35,767 nt of DNA from an uncultured Chitinophagaceae bacterium. GTDB lineage: Bacteria > Bacteroidota > Bacteroidia > Chitinophagales > Chitinophagaceae. The translations under genes were made by a program, and so were the position numbers. The stretch is from the NCBI GenBank assembly GCA_903895845.1, contig CAITVK010000119.1, positions 1-35,767 on the forward strand, read 5' to 3'. The notes beneath the pieces are model-generated. The model was not told the DNA's origin. It worked only from the letters and a program-made list of their open reading frames with translations, and ran no database searches. Of this stretch, positions 15,265 to 24,463 are shown one piece after another; within the stretch, counting starts at the first letter, position 1; each line of letters opens with the position of its first letter.

Positions 15265-16539
15265 ATGATTAAAAATTTTGTGTTTTACGTTTTCGCTGCT
15301 CTTCTCGTCGTAGGGTTAGGTAGTTGCAAAAAAGGCAAATCCAAAAGTGGTGTCATTGACGATGGTCAGGTTCACGGGATTTCTCCAAATTCAAAGCCTA
15401 GTATGTCTATGCCGTTGGGTATGGTCTATGTTCCTCCTGGGAATTTTCACATGGGGCCTAGCGATGAAGACATCAATTACACTTTCACATCTAGAAACAG
15501 AGAAGTTTCTATCCCTGGTTTTTGGATGGATGCTACTGAGCTTACTAATAATAAGTACAGAGAATTTGTTTATTGGGTAAGGGATTCCACAGTAGCTGTA
15601 ATGCTTGGTGCCCCTTATTATGATACAATTGTGCATTGGAAGCAATTGAAGACAGTTAAACTTGATGACGCTAAATTCAAAGATCAACTTTCAAGTGCAG
15701 GTTATTTTATAAAGGTTGATGCTCAAGGTACAAAACCTTTCTTCAATCCTGAGAAGTTGATATATGCTTACACTGAACCTGATTTTCAAGAACTAACCAA
15801 AGCAGAGAATAGAGAGGCTTTCAAAACGAATCCATTGCCTTTTTTCAAAAAGCGTAAAGTAGCGGCCTACCCAGACACAACAGTCTGGATGAGAGACTTC
15901 TCTTATTCTTACAATGAACCAATGACAAAGAGATACTTTGCTCACCCTTCATTTGGAAATTATCCGGTAGTTGGTGTAAATTGGAAGCAAGCGCAAGCAT
16001 TTTGTAATTGGAGAACAAAAAAATTAAACAGTTATTTGGAATCAAAGAAAATGGCTGTTGAGAGTGATTTCAGATTACCAAGTGAAGCAGAGTGGGAATA
16101 TGCTGCTAGAGGTGGAAGAAGTAGTTCCATGTATCCTTGGGGTAACTACTATCTCAGGAACAAAAAGGGTTGTTTACTTGCAAACTTTAAGCCTGGTAGA
16201 GGTAACTACGCAGAGGATGGCGGTTTCTACACAGTTCGTGTTGATGCTTACTGGCCTAATGGATATGGTCTATACAACATGGCGGGTAATGTGGCAGAAT
16301 GGACTAATTCTTATTTTAATGAAGGAGCTTATAACATAGTTCATGACATGAGTCCTGATTTGAGGTATGACGCAAAAGATTCTGACCCTCCACGAATGAA
16401 AAGAAAAGTTGTTAGAGGTGGTAGTTGGAAAGATGTTGGTTATTACCTACAAACAAGTACAAGAAATTATGAATATCAAGACACTTCTAAATCTTACATA
16501 GGTTTCAGATGCGTAATTGATTTGGTACCTAGACGTTAA
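15265..16539 (+). CDS. gldK: Gliding motility/type IX secretion lipoprotein GldK
   Basis: A 424-residue outer-membrane lipoprotein that forms the periplasmic ring of the type IX secretion system with GldN. The signal peptide ends in the lipobox LGSC (Cys21). From about residue 48 it has the formylglycine-generating-enzyme (sulfatase-modifying factor) fold: GMVYVPPGNFHMGPSDED, FWMDATELTNNKYREFV, PVVGVNWKQAQAFCNWR, DFRLPSEAEWEYAARGG, YPWG, GLYNMAGNVAEWTNSYF, VVRGGSWKD and YIGFRCV. In GldK this fold is structural and not known to modify sulfatases. It is the first gene of an eight-gene plus-strand run, with gldL starting 65 bases later. The order gldK-L-M-N settles the identity against ordinary SUMF1 proteins. 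Confidence 0.95.
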   Translation: MIKNFVFYVFAALLVVGLGSCKKGKSKSGVIDDGQVHGISPNSKPSMSMPLGMVYVPPGNFHMGPSDEDINYTFTSRNREVSIPGFWMDATELTNNKYREFVYWVRDSTVAVMLGAPYYDTIVHWKQLKTVKLDDAKFKDQLSSAGYFIKVDAQGTKPFFNPEKLIYAYTEPDFQELTKAENREAFKTNPLPFFKKRKVAAYPDTTVWMRDFSYSYNEPMTKRYFAHPSFGNYPVVGVNWKQAQAFCNWRTKKLNSYLESKKMAVESDFRLPSEAEWEYAARGGRSSSMYPWGNYYLRNKKGCLLANFKPGRGNYAEDGGFYTVRVDAYWPNGYGLYNMAGNVAEWTNSYFNEGAYNIVHDMSPDLRYDAKDSDPPRMKRKVVRGGSWKDVGYYLQTSTRNYEYQDTSKSYIGFRCVIDLVPRR

Positions 16540-16604
16540 TATTTTAAATTTTCAATACTTCACAAACATTAAACATTTCACTTAACAATTAAAAAAGAAA
16601 CAAC

Positions 16605-17357
16605 ATGTCAGCAGGTTTAACAAAAGGTCAAAACAGATTACTAAACATCTTTGTGTGTTTTGGTGCATCAATTGTTATCATTGGAGCTTTATTTAAAATT
16701 CAACACTATCCAGGGGCAAGCATATTCCTTCCTATTGGGTTGGGTACAGAAGCGCTGATATTTGTTGTTTATGGGTTATTGCCTCCTCCAGATGCAGGAC
16801 ACGTTGAAGCTCCGTTAGAAAAAGTTCAAGGAAACACTGCTTTGAAAACAATGGAAAAAATGTTGGCAGAAGCAGACATCACTCCTACAAGTTTAGCAAA
16901 ATTGGGAGATAATTTCAAGAAATTGGGATCTACTGTTTCTAATATTGGAGAAATAAGTGATGTTGTTAAGTCAACTTCTGATTTTAGTTCAAAGACTAAA
17001 TTGGCTGGTGAGTCTTTTGCAGCAATTACAGGTGCTGTTAACCAAGCTACTGCTTCTTTCTCTTCTTTGAGTGGTGCTGCTGAGTCTACTAAACAATTCC
17101 ATGGACAAGTTCAAAACTTGACTAAGAACCTTGCTTCTATCAATACAATATATGAGATGGAATTGCAAGAAAGTAATAACCACTTAAAAGCAATCAACCA
17201 GTTTTATGGCAAGCTTTCTCAAGTTGCTACAACTATGGAAGGTACAGCTGTAGATGCTTTAAAGGCAAAAGAACAAATTGGTACTTTAGCCAATAACTTA
17301 AGTAAACTAAATCAAGTTTACGGAAATATGTTAACTGCAATGCAAGGAAGGGCGTAA
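16605..17357 (+). CDS. gldL: Gliding motility/T9SS motor protein GldL
   Basis: The ring subunit of the proton-driven GldL-GldM motor in the inner membrane that powers T9SS secretion and gliding. It has 250 residues and two helices near the N-terminus: about 12-31 (LLNIFVCFGASIVIIGALFK) and about 38-58. The second contains GLGTEALIF with Glu49, the membrane carboxylate of the family thought to take part in proton coupling. Lys31, His34 and Tyr35 follow the first helix in FKIQHYPGA, a conserved block. The remainder is a cytoplasmic helical domain rich in Ser, Ala and Asn. gldM begins 57 bases downstream. Confidence 0.95.
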   Translation: MSAGLTKGQNRLLNIFVCFGASIVIIGALFKIQHYPGASIFLPIGLGTEALIFVVYGLLPPPDAGHVEAPLEKVQGNTALKTMEKMLAEADITPTSLAKLGDNFKKLGSTVSNIGEISDVVKSTSDFSSKTKLAGESFAAITGAVNQATASFSSLSGAAESTKQFHGQVQNLTKNLASINTIYEMELQESNNHLKAINQFYGKLSQVATTMEGTAVDALKAKEQIGTLANNLSKLNQVYGNMLTAMQGRA

Positions 17358-17414
17358 TGATAGTTGCTAACTATTGTTATAATCATTTTTTAATATTTAA
17401 ATAATTAAATTAGT

Positions 17415-18965
17415 ATGTCATTACCTAAAGAGCCCCGGCAGAAGATGATTAACGTGATGTATTTAGTGTTAACGGCTTTGTTAGCTCTGAATGTGTCTGT
17501 TGAAATCTTGAATGCCTTTAAGACAGTTGATCGTAGTTTGAATAATTCTAATACTGCAATTGATGAGAAAGATAATACATTGTTTGCTTCTTTCAAGGAG
17601 ATGCTGAGCAAAAATGAAACTAAAGATTCTGCAGCTATTTGGTTTCCTAAAGCAAAAAATGCTAAAGACTATTCTGATGATGCAATCAACTACATAGAGG
17701 ACTTAAAAAAGCAATTGATAGCTGCTTCAGATCCTGAGCCCGCTAAAGACGGAAAAGAAGCTACCTACAATTATCAAAATACGGACGCCTCAACACATTT
17801 GCTAGTTGAAGGACCAGTAGGTGAGAAAAATGGTGATGATTTGCTTAAGAAGCTGACTGATTACAAGGATAAGATGTTGGGAATAGATCCAGAGGTGGCC
17901 TCTTTGCAGTTGCCATTGGATCTATCAGTTCCCCCTTCTTTGAACGAAAAGGGAGCTAAGCAAATGCCATGGGCTTACACCTATTTTCACATGACTCCAA
18001 CTGTGGCTGCTGTTACAATATTGGATAAGTTCGAAAATGATATTAAGAACAGTGAATCTCAAGTTGTTGAATTCTGTCATAAAAAAATTGGTGCTGTTAA
18101 GATTGTGTACGATAAATTCCAAGCTATAGCAAGTCAAAGTTCAGAATATCTAATGCCTGGTCAAGAGTTGACAATAACTGGTGGTGTTGGTGCTTTCAGT
18201 AGCGCTGCTCAACCTACTGTATCTGTTGATGGCTCTTCAGTTCCATTAGGACCAGACGGAACAGCTTTATACAAAACAACTGTTGGAGGTCCTGGATCTT
18301 ACACCAAGAAAGTAACTATAACTTTCAAAAAGCCAAATGGTGAAATCGCAACCCTTGATAAGGACATCAAATACACTGTTGGTTCACCAACTGGCGCAAG
18401 TGTTAGTGCTGACGCGACGAAAATTTTCTATATTGGTCTTAAAAATCCGATTAGTGTTTCTGGTGGTACTAAGGGAGACGAAGCTACTGAAATTACTGTT
18501 GAAAATGGTAACAAGGAAAAAACTGGTCCTGGAAAGTATGATATTACAGTTAGTGGTGGAACAGAGTCTACAATTAATGTAATTGTGGATGGAAAAACAA
18601 CCCCTTTCAAATTCAGGGTTAAGCCAATTCCAGATCCTGTGGCAATGGTTGGCCGTAGCAAGGGAGGTAAACTTTCTGCAAATGAGTTCAAATCTCAACA
18701 AGGTCTAAGGGCTGATTTGGAAAACTTCATTTTTGAAGGTGTAAAGTATAACATTACTAGTTATACGCTTTATGCTACTGGTAAAGGATTTACTGAAAAT
18801 CCTGGAATTGCGCAAAATAATGGAGCTGCATTCACACCAGAAGCAAGAAGAATTATTGACAGGTGTGTAAATGGAACTACTGTTACATTCGATGACATTA
18901 AAGCTGTTGGTCCTGATGGAAGGACTAGAAGTTTGCCTTTGATTGGTTTTAATTTAACAAACTAA
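17415..18965 (+). CDS. gldM: Gliding motility/T9SS motor protein GldM
   Basis: A 516-residue protein that crosses the inner membrane once and reaches over the periplasm to the GldKN ring. The N-terminus MSLPKEPRQKMINVMYLVLT carries the conserved Arg8 directly before the single transmembrane helix (about 12-34). This is the residue described as pairing with the GldL glutamate in the motor. A long helical segment follows (about 40-220), then several beta-rich domains (about 225-516) with repeated Gly/Thr-Val strand patterns and the C-terminal TRSLPLIGFNLTN. The length matches GldM of other Bacteroidota. gldN starts 2 bases after the stop, so the two are translationally tight. Confidence 0.95.
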   Translation: MSLPKEPRQKMINVMYLVLTALLALNVSVEILNAFKTVDRSLNNSNTAIDEKDNTLFASFKEMLSKNETKDSAAIWFPKAKNAKDYSDDAINYIEDLKKQLIAASDPEPAKDGKEATYNYQNTDASTHLLVEGPVGEKNGDDLLKKLTDYKDKMLGIDPEVASLQLPLDLSVPPSLNEKGAKQMPWAYTYFHMTPTVAAVTILDKFENDIKNSESQVVEFCHKKIGAVKIVYDKFQAIASQSSEYLMPGQELTITGGVGAFSSAAQPTVSVDGSSVPLGPDGTALYKTTVGGPGSYTKKVTITFKKPNGEIATLDKDIKYTVGSPTGASVSADATKIFYIGLKNPISVSGGTKGDEATEITVENGNKEKTGPGKYDITVSGGTESTINVIVDGKTTPFKFRVKPIPDPVAMVGRSKGGKLSANEFKSQQGLRADLENFIFEGVKYNITSYTLYATGKGFTENPGIAQNNGAAFTPEARRIIDRCVNGTTVTFDDIKAVGPDGRTRSLPLIGFNLTN

Positions 18966-18967
18966 AT

Positions 18968-20002
18968 ATGAAGAACGTTTCTTTTTTCTTTACTGTACTG
19001 CTAGTTGTTTTACTGAGTAGTGTTTCGAATGCTCAGAGAAAGACAACTAGGAGAACAACTACTAAGAAGCCAAGTACAACGAAGAATTCTACGCCGGCTC
19101 CTGTTTCTCAGCCTGCTCCAGAACAGGCTAGTAATACTAAGCCTGCTGCATCTATTCCGTATGTGCATGTGCTAGCTGCTGGCTCTGGAGGTGGTATTAA
19201 TGATACTGCTAAAGTCTCTTTGCGTAGTGATAATGTTGTAACAAAAAACTTTGTAAAGGATAGAACTCCTCTTGCGTATAAAAATATAAGGGAAGATGAT
19301 GCTGTTTACAAACAGCGTATATGGAGGGAGATAGATTCACGTGAAAAAGTTAATCTTCCTTTCAGATATTCTTTGGTTGAAGATAATGGTAGTCAAAGAT
19401 TTGTTTCTATCTTATTGAGTGCAATCCGTAATGGAGTTACTGCTTTCGATCCTATAGATGACAGATTTACTACTCCTTTGACAACAGAACAAGCGCTTGG
19501 AACTTTGTCATCCGGAAAGCCTGATACTATTCCTGTTCAAGATTTGGATGGTAATATTGTTAAGTATAACATCATGACTAAAGAACCTAGTCTAGACTCT
19601 GTATATAAATTTAAAATAAAAGAGGAAGTTGTTTTTGATAAAGAGACTTCTGTTTTATACACGAGAATTCTTGGAATTGCCCCTGAAATGCCAATAACAT
19701 TATCAGATGGAACTTCATTAGGTCAAATGAGAACCTTGTTTTGGTTGTATTATCCAGATTTGCGTCCAACCTTGGCGAAATATGAAGTTTATAACCCAAA
19801 AAACTTCGGTGCAAGAATGAGTTGGGAAGATTTATTTGAAAGCAGAATGTTCAGTAGTTATATCACTAAATCAACGCTAGATAATCCTTTCGATCAGTCT
19901 CTGAAAGAAAAGTATGGAAAAAACACTTTGTTTGCTCTATTAGAAGGCGATGCTATAAAAGAAAAAATATTTAACTACGAACAAAGTCTGTGGTCATATT
20001 AA
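18968..20002 (+). CDS. gldN: Gliding motility/T9SS protein GldN
   Basis: A 344-residue periplasmic protein that makes the ring complex with GldK. The signal peptide is FFFTVLLVVLLSSVSNAQ. A low-complexity Thr/Lys/Pro/Ala-rich linker (about 24-60) follows, and then the GldN domain: VWREIDSREKVN-like IWREIDSREKVNLPF, SILLSAIRNGVTAFDP, LGIAPEMPITLSDG, LFWLYYPDLRPTLAKYEVYN and SWEDLFESRMFSSYI. The FWLYYPDLR and DLFE.R.FSSYI blocks are characteristic. It follows gldM at 2 bases, and exbB begins 36 bases after it. Confidence 0.94.
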   Translation: MKNVSFFFTVLLVVLLSSVSNAQRKTTRRTTTKKPSTTKNSTPAPVSQPAPEQASNTKPAASIPYVHVLAAGSGGGINDTAKVSLRSDNVVTKNFVKDRTPLAYKNIREDDAVYKQRIWREIDSREKVNLPFRYSLVEDNGSQRFVSILLSAIRNGVTAFDPIDDRFTTPLTTEQALGTLSSGKPDTIPVQDLDGNIVKYNIMTKEPSLDSVYKFKIKEEVVFDKETSVLYTRILGIAPEMPITLSDGTSLGQMRTLFWLYYPDLRPTLAKYEVYNPKNFGARMSWEDLFESRMFSSYITKSTLDNPFDQSLKEKYGKNTLFALLEGDAIKEKIFNYEQSLWSY

Positions 20003-20038
20003 TTTAATTCTAATTTTTTAATTTCTCAAAAAGAATCT

Positions 20039-20902
20039 ATGTCAGACGTTAAGGTTTCTGTTAGTCAAGGAAAGTCGGCAACTGCCACACCAGTTAAAAA
20101 GGGAGGCAATATTATTTCTTCAGTTGCGCCACTTGTTTGTATTATTTTAGGATATTTAATTTGGAGATTTGTTATCGGAAATCCAGATAATTTTTCTAAA
20201 CCAGATACTACTGGTGCTTGGTTTTGGCCTACACATGAAGGTCCAAAGAGTGGGTTTTCAAAAATGTATTTAGGTGGTATCATCGTTCCTATCTTGATTG
20301 GTTGTTTTCTTACAGTTTTGACTTTTGTTATCGAAAGATTATTAACTGTAGTTAAAGCAGCTGGTACTGGTAATATTGCTGAATTTATCAGAAAAGTTCA
20401 ATTTCACTTAGCTAACAAAGAAATAGATAAAGCTATTGCTGAATGTGATAAACAAAAGGGTGCTGTAGGTAATGTTATGAAAGGTGGTCTTCACAAGTAC
20501 AAAGAAATGATCACTAATACTGAATTAACAACTGAACAAAAAGTGTTAAATATTCAAAAAGAAGTCGAAGAAGCTACTGCTTTGGAATTGCCAATGCTTG
20601 AGAAGAATCTTGTATTCCTTTCTACCATTGCTTCTGTAGCTACTTTGTTAGGTTTGTTAGGTACTGTATTAGGTATGATTAGATCGTTCTCAGCACTAGG
20701 AGATAGTGGTGGTGGAGAAGCTGCTCAGAAATTATCACAAGGTATTTCTGAAGCCTTGTATAATACCGCTTTAGGTATCGGTACATCAGCTATCTCAATT
20801 ATTATGTACAATGTATTCACTACAAGAATTGATTCTATCACCTATGGTATAGATGAGTCTGGTTTTACTTTGACACAGAGTTTTGCATCAAACTATAAGT
20901 AA
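20039..20902 (+). CDS. exbB: MotA/TolQ/ExbB proton channel family protein
   Basis: A 287-residue inner-membrane subunit of a proton-driven energiser for TonB. A Lys/Ser/Thr-rich cytoplasmic start is followed by hydrophobic segments at about 27-46 and 78-97, a cytoplasmic stretch with VERLLTV-like VIERLLTVVKAAG, and the family signature LSTIASVATLLGLLGTVLGM with EALYNTALGIGTSAISIIMYN (about 193-275). The additional helix near the N-terminus and the extra loop with FWPTHEGPKSGF are usual in Bacteroidota ExbB. It begins 36 bases after gldN and 14 before the first exbD. Confidence 0.92.
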   Translation: MSDVKVSVSQGKSATATPVKKGGNIISSVAPLVCIILGYLIWRFVIGNPDNFSKPDTTGAWFWPTHEGPKSGFSKMYLGGIIVPILIGCFLTVLTFVIERLLTVVKAAGTGNIAEFIRKVQFHLANKEIDKAIAECDKQKGAVGNVMKGGLHKYKEMITNTELTTEQKVLNIQKEVEEATALELPMLEKNLVFLSTIASVATLLGLLGTVLGMIRSFSALGDSGGGEAAQKLSQGISEALYNTALGIGTSAISIIMYNVFTTRIDSITYGIDESGFTLTQSFASNYK

Positions 20903-20916
20903 TTTAAATAGATTAT

Positions 20917-21567
20917 ATGTCACGTCCTAAGTTACCCCGTAAGAGTACTTCTATTGACATGACAGCTATGTGCGATGTGGCTTTTCTGTTGTTGAGTTTC
21001 TTCATATTAACAACAAAATTTAAGCCTTCTGAAGCTATAACTGTTGTTACACCAAGTTCTGTTGCTTCAAAGGTTGCTCCCGATAAGGATATTGTATTGA
21101 TTACAATTGATAAAAACGGTAAAGTATTCTTGTCAATTGATGATGAGGTAAAAAAGCAGTATATAGCTGGAGCCTTAAATTCTGAGAAGAATTTGAATAT
21201 TGATGTTGCTGCTTTTAAAAAAGCTACTTTCTTTGGAACAAGTTTCTCTCAAATACCTTCTTTTCTGACTATTCCTGAAGCAGATAGAAAAGGAAATCTA
21301 TTGCCTGGTATACCTTGCAAGGACAGTACCCAGAATGAGTTGGTTGATTGGCTCAAGATTGTTAATGATGCATATCAGGGTCAAAAGATGAATTTGTTGC
21401 TTAAAGGAGATAATTTGGCCAAATACCCATCTTTTAAAAATGTTATCTATGCGTTTAAGAAAAATAATTTCTTGAAATTCCAGATGGTAACTAACCCTGA
21501 AACAGTGCCAGTTGGTTCTGATTTGTATAACCTTCATCAGAGTAAATCTGATTCTAAGGTTGAATAA
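20917..21567 (+). CDS. exbD: ExbD/TolR family protein, first copy
   Basis: Stator peptide of the ExbB-ExbD motor. It is 216 residues, longer than a typical ExbD (about 140-180). It has one transmembrane helix with the proton-carrying aspartate: SIDMTAMCDVAFLLLSFFIL (Asp20 in the helix). The periplasmic domain has the strand pattern VLITIDKNGKVFLSIDDEVK and an insertion of about 40 residues (FGTSFSQIPSFLTIPEADRK...) not seen in the second copy, before the closing NFLKFQMVTNPE. It lies 14 bases after exbB and 31 before the second exbD. Confidence 0.9.
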   Translation: MSRPKLPRKSTSIDMTAMCDVAFLLLSFFILTTKFKPSEAITVVTPSSVASKVAPDKDIVLITIDKNGKVFLSIDDEVKKQYIAGALNSEKNLNIDVAAFKKATFFGTSFSQIPSFLTIPEADRKGNLLPGIPCKDSTQNELVDWLKIVNDAYQGQKMNLLLKGDNLAKYPSFKNVIYAFKKNNFLKFQMVTNPETVPVGSDLYNLHQSKSDSKVE

Positions 21568-21598
21568 TTTAGTTAATCTAGTTTAAAATATATTTATT

Positions 21599-22144
21599 AT
21601 GGCAGAATTAGATACCTCGGGTGGTGGCCACAAAAAGGGTCCTGGTGTAAAGAAAAGTAAGAAGCTATCAACTAGAATCGACTTGACTCCGATGGTTGAC
21701 CTTGGCTTCCTGTTAATTACCTTCTTTATCTTTACCACAACAATGAGTCAGCCAACTGCCTTTAAGTTGAATTTGCCTAAAGAAGCTGATGACCATAAGG
21801 ATGATACAAAAATTAAAAATTCTGGAGCTTTCACTATACTTTTAGGAAAGGACAATAATGTTTTCTACTATGAAGGTATTCTAGATCCTACTGGAAAGAA
21901 CTTCAAGAGTTCTAATTTTAAAGACATCAGGAATGCGATAATTGACAAAAAACGTCACACTGAGGATAAAGATTTCTTTGTGGTAATTAAGCCTAATGAC
22001 GAAAGTAACTATAAAAACGTGATTGACATTCTGGATGAAATGGCCATAAATGTTGTTAAACGTTATGCTTTGGTTGACATTTCTGAAGGAGAAAATCAAT
22101 TGGTATTGGCTACTGAAAAAGCAGGTACACCGGCAAGTAATTAG
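21599..22144 (+). CDS. exbD: ExbD/TolR family protein, second copy
   Basis: A 181-residue partner of ExbB. The cytoplasmic Gly/Lys-rich start (STRIDLTPMVD) leads into the single helix LGFLLITFFIFTTTM, in which the MVDLGF aspartate (Asp36) is the conserved proton carrier. The periplasmic domain has TILLGKDNNVFYYEG and the closing KNVIDILDEMAINVVKRYAL. Only about a quarter of positions agree with the first ExbD by eye, so this is an old duplication and not a recent one. Bacteroidota often encode two ExbD proteins per ExbB. Confidence 0.92.
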   Translation: MAELDTSGGGHKKGPGVKKSKKLSTRIDLTPMVDLGFLLITFFIFTTTMSQPTAFKLNLPKEADDHKDDTKIKNSGAFTILLGKDNNVFYYEGILDPTGKNFKSSNFKDIRNAIIDKKRHTEDKDFFVVIKPNDESNYKNVIDILDEMAINVVKRYALVDISEGENQLVLATEKAGTPASN

Positions 22145-22180
22145 ACGAATAGTTTAAATTTAAAACATTATCTTAAACTA

Positions 22181-23011
22181 ATGGAAGTAAATAAAATATT
22201 ATCCGCAGATATACTGGACATAATTTTTGATGGTAAAAACAAAAGTTATGGTGCCTATGATTTGCGTAAAACTTACAATAAAAGAATTACTTACGCTTTA
22301 GTTGGAACTATTTCAATTTGCATTTTTATTTTTCTTGTCATTTTTCTAGCAAATAATTTTCATTCTGAAAAGAAAGCGGAGATTATTGTACAAGATGTGA
22401 ATCTAGAAGATTTGAAAAAAGACGAGAAGAAAAATGAACCACCACCACCACCACCACCACCAAAGCAAGAGCCTCCTAAGGTTGAGATAACTAAGTTTAC
22501 TCCGCCAAAAATTGTTAAGGATGAAGAAGTAAAAGAGCAACCTCCCGAACAAGAAAAGTTGGAGGATACAAAAATCGGTACAACCAATCAGGAAGGTGCA
22601 AAGGATGATGGAATGGTTGCACCAGTTGTTGAAAGTAAAGGTACTGGTGTAGTTGAAGCTCCAAAACAGGATGAAGATTACGATAAAGTATTTACTTCCG
22701 TACAAATTGAAGCTGAATTTCCTGGTGGGCCAGCTGCTTGGTCTAAATATCTTTCCAGAAACTTAAATAGTTCATTGCCTGCTGAGAATGGTGCACCCGA
22801 AGGAAAATATACTGTTGTTGTTTCTTTTTTGGTAGATAAAAATGGTAACATTAGTCAGGTTACTGCTGAAAATGACCCACACTATGGAACAGCCGATGAA
22901 GCAGTGAGAGTTATTAGAAAAGGGCCACCATGGAAGCCTGCTGTGCAAAATGGTCACAATGTTGCTTACAGGGCAAGACAAGCGATTACCTTCGTTGTCG
23001 CACCTGAATAA
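22181..23011 (+). CDS. tonB: Energy transducer TonB
   Basis: A 276-residue protein that couples the ExbBD motor to TonB-dependent outer-membrane transporters. It has a short cytoplasmic start with YGAYDLRKTYNKR, one transmembrane helix (about 34-55, YALVGTISICIFIFLVIFLA), a Pro/Lys/Glu-rich periplasmic spanning region with a run of eight prolines at about 86-94, and a C-terminal TonB domain beginning EAEFPGGPAAWSKYLSRNL (about 182 onward) with GKYTVVVSFLVDKNGNISQV and GPPWKPAVQNGHNVAYR. It closes the exb run, and a hairpin terminator follows 15 bases after the stop. Confidence 0.95.
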   Translation: MEVNKILSADILDIIFDGKNKSYGAYDLRKTYNKRITYALVGTISICIFIFLVIFLANNFHSEKKAEIIVQDVNLEDLKKDEKKNEPPPPPPPPKQEPPKVEITKFTPPKIVKDEEVKEQPPEQEKLEDTKIGTTNQEGAKDDGMVAPVVESKGTGVVEAPKQDEDYDKVFTSVQIEAEFPGGPAAWSKYLSRNLNSSLPAENGAPEGKYTVVVSFLVDKNGNISQVTAENDPHYGTADEAVRVIRKGPPWKPAVQNGHNVAYRARQAITFVVAPE

Positions 23012-23025
23012 AAAGATATTCTTTC

Positions 23026-23050
23026 AAACCTTCCTTTCGGAAGGTTTTTT
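23026..23050 (+). terminator. Terminator at the end of the gld-exb-tonB run
   Basis: A 9-bp stem AAACCTTCC / GGAAGGTTT (23026-23034, 23039-23047) with a TTTC loop and a T-run, 15 bases after the tonB stop. Confidence 0.85.
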
Positions 23051-23080
23051 CTTTTTCACTAGTTTTCCATCTTTAATAAA

Positions 23081-24463
23081 ATGAGTCTGTTTAGAGAAGG
23101 CTATAATGATAGTATTGTTGCATTGGCGACTCCAAAAGGTATTGGTGCCATTGGCGTAATCAGGGTTAGTGGAATTGATGCCTTTGAGATTGTGAATGGA
23201 TTATTTAAGTCGAAGAACCTATTGAAGCAAGCTTCGCATACATTGCATGTTGGACTTTTTAGGAATGGTCAGGATGTTATCGACGAAGTTGTATTGGCAT
23301 TATATAAGAATCCCAATTCGTACACGGGCGAAGATGTAATAGAAATTAATTGCCACGGGTCTGTTTATATTCAAAATAGAATACTAGAAACACTCTTGGA
23401 ACATGGTTGTCGTTTGGCAAAGCCCGGTGAGTTTACACAACGTGCTTTTTTGAATGGCAAGCTGGATTTAACTCAAGCCGAAGCTGTTTCTGAACTGATT
23501 GCCAGCAACACAGAGGCAAGTAAGAACAATGCACTTCGAAATATAAGAGGTGGATTTAAATCTGATTTGAGTCTTTTAAGAGAGAAATTAGTTTACTTCT
23601 CTGCAATGATTGAGTTGGAATTGGATTTTGCTACCGAAGATGTTGAGTTTGCTGATAGAAGCGATTTGAAAAAGGTGGTCAATGAGTTGATGGCTAAAAC
23701 CAATCGGTTGGTAGCTTCATTCAAACTGGGTAACGTTATTAAAAATGGAGTTCAGGTAGCTATTATTGGAAAGCCTAACACTGGAAAGTCTACCCTTCTC
23801 AATTCTTTTCTGAATGAAAACCGGGCTATTGTAAGTGATATTGCCGGGACTACAAGGGATACGATTGAGGAAGTCTTGAATATTGAGGGCATTTTATTCA
23901 GACTGATTGATACCGCGGGGATACGTGTGAGCACAGAAAATAGTATTGAAGATATTGGCATACAGAAAAGCTATGAAAAGATGCGTACTGCCGATTTGGT
24001 GGTCTATCTTTTCGACTTGAATCAATCGTCTGTCGCTGAGTTGGACACGGTTGTATCTGATTTTGAAAAGGAAGGAATTAAATATCTGCTGGTAGGTAAT
24101 AAGGTAGACATCAGTGATAAAGCAAAGCTGACTGGTTTTGACAAGTTTGAGAATTTGATTTGTATCTCTGCCAAAGAAAACTTTAATCTGGAGGATTTAA
24201 AAAAGCAACTGGTTAAGCAAGTAGTAGAAGGAGACATCAATACCGAATCGACAATTGTTACCAATGTGCGCCATTATGATGCTCTAAATCAGTTGTCTAA
24301 AGTGTTAGCTGAGATAGAAACAGGACTTACAGAACAATTATCTGGAGACTTGTTGAGCCTCGATATTAAGAAATGTCTTTATTATCTGGGGTTAATAACA
24401 GGCGAAATAACAAATGAGGAGCAGCTGGATTTAATATTTAGTTCGTTCTGTATCGGTAAATAA
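23081..24463 (+). CDS. mnmE: tRNA modification GTPase MnmE
   Basis: With MnmG it makes the 5-carboxymethylaminomethyl group on wobble uridine 34 of certain tRNAs. The 460 residues hold the N-terminal tetrahydrofolate-binding domain (1-120, GIGAIGVIRVSG and GEFTQRAFLNGKLDL), the helical domain, and the inserted G domain: G1 GKPNTGKST (230-238), G2 AGTTRD (255-260), G3 DTAG (277-280), G4 NKVD (340-343). The C-terminus is the diagnostic FCIGK, whose cysteine is conserved. This is the full length expected. It has its own position after the tonB terminator, so it is probably transcribed separately. Confidence 0.97.
   Translation: MSLFREGYNDSIVALATPKGIGAIGVIRVSGIDAFEIVNGLFKSKNLLKQASHTLHVGLFRNGQDVIDEVVLALYKNPNSYTGEDVIEINCHGSVYIQNRILETLLEHGCRLAKPGEFTQRAFLNGKLDLTQAEAVSELIASNTEASKNNALRNIRGGFKSDLSLLREKLVYFSAMIELELDFATEDVEFADRSDLKKVVNELMAKTNRLVASFKLGNVIKNGVQVAIIGKPNTGKSTLLNSFLNENRAIVSDIAGTTRDTIEEVLNIEGILFRLIDTAGIRVSTENSIEDIGIQKSYEKMRTADLVVYLFDLNQSSVAELDTVVSDFEKEGIKYLLVGNKVDISDKAKLTGFDKFENLICISAKENFNLEDLKKQLVKQVVEGDINTESTIVTNVRHYDALNQLSKVLAEIETGLTEQLSGDLLSLDIKKCLYYLGLITGEITNEEQLDLIFSSFCIGK

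Noticed and set aside
15265-16539. Sulfatase-maturation enzyme (SUMF1) reading of the first gld gene
   Set aside because: The fold is the same, but the lipobox and the gldL-gldM-gldN neighbours identify it as GldK.
22360-22705. Minus-strand glycine-rich and tryptophan-rich frames
   Set aside because: Complement of the poly-proline codons in tonB.
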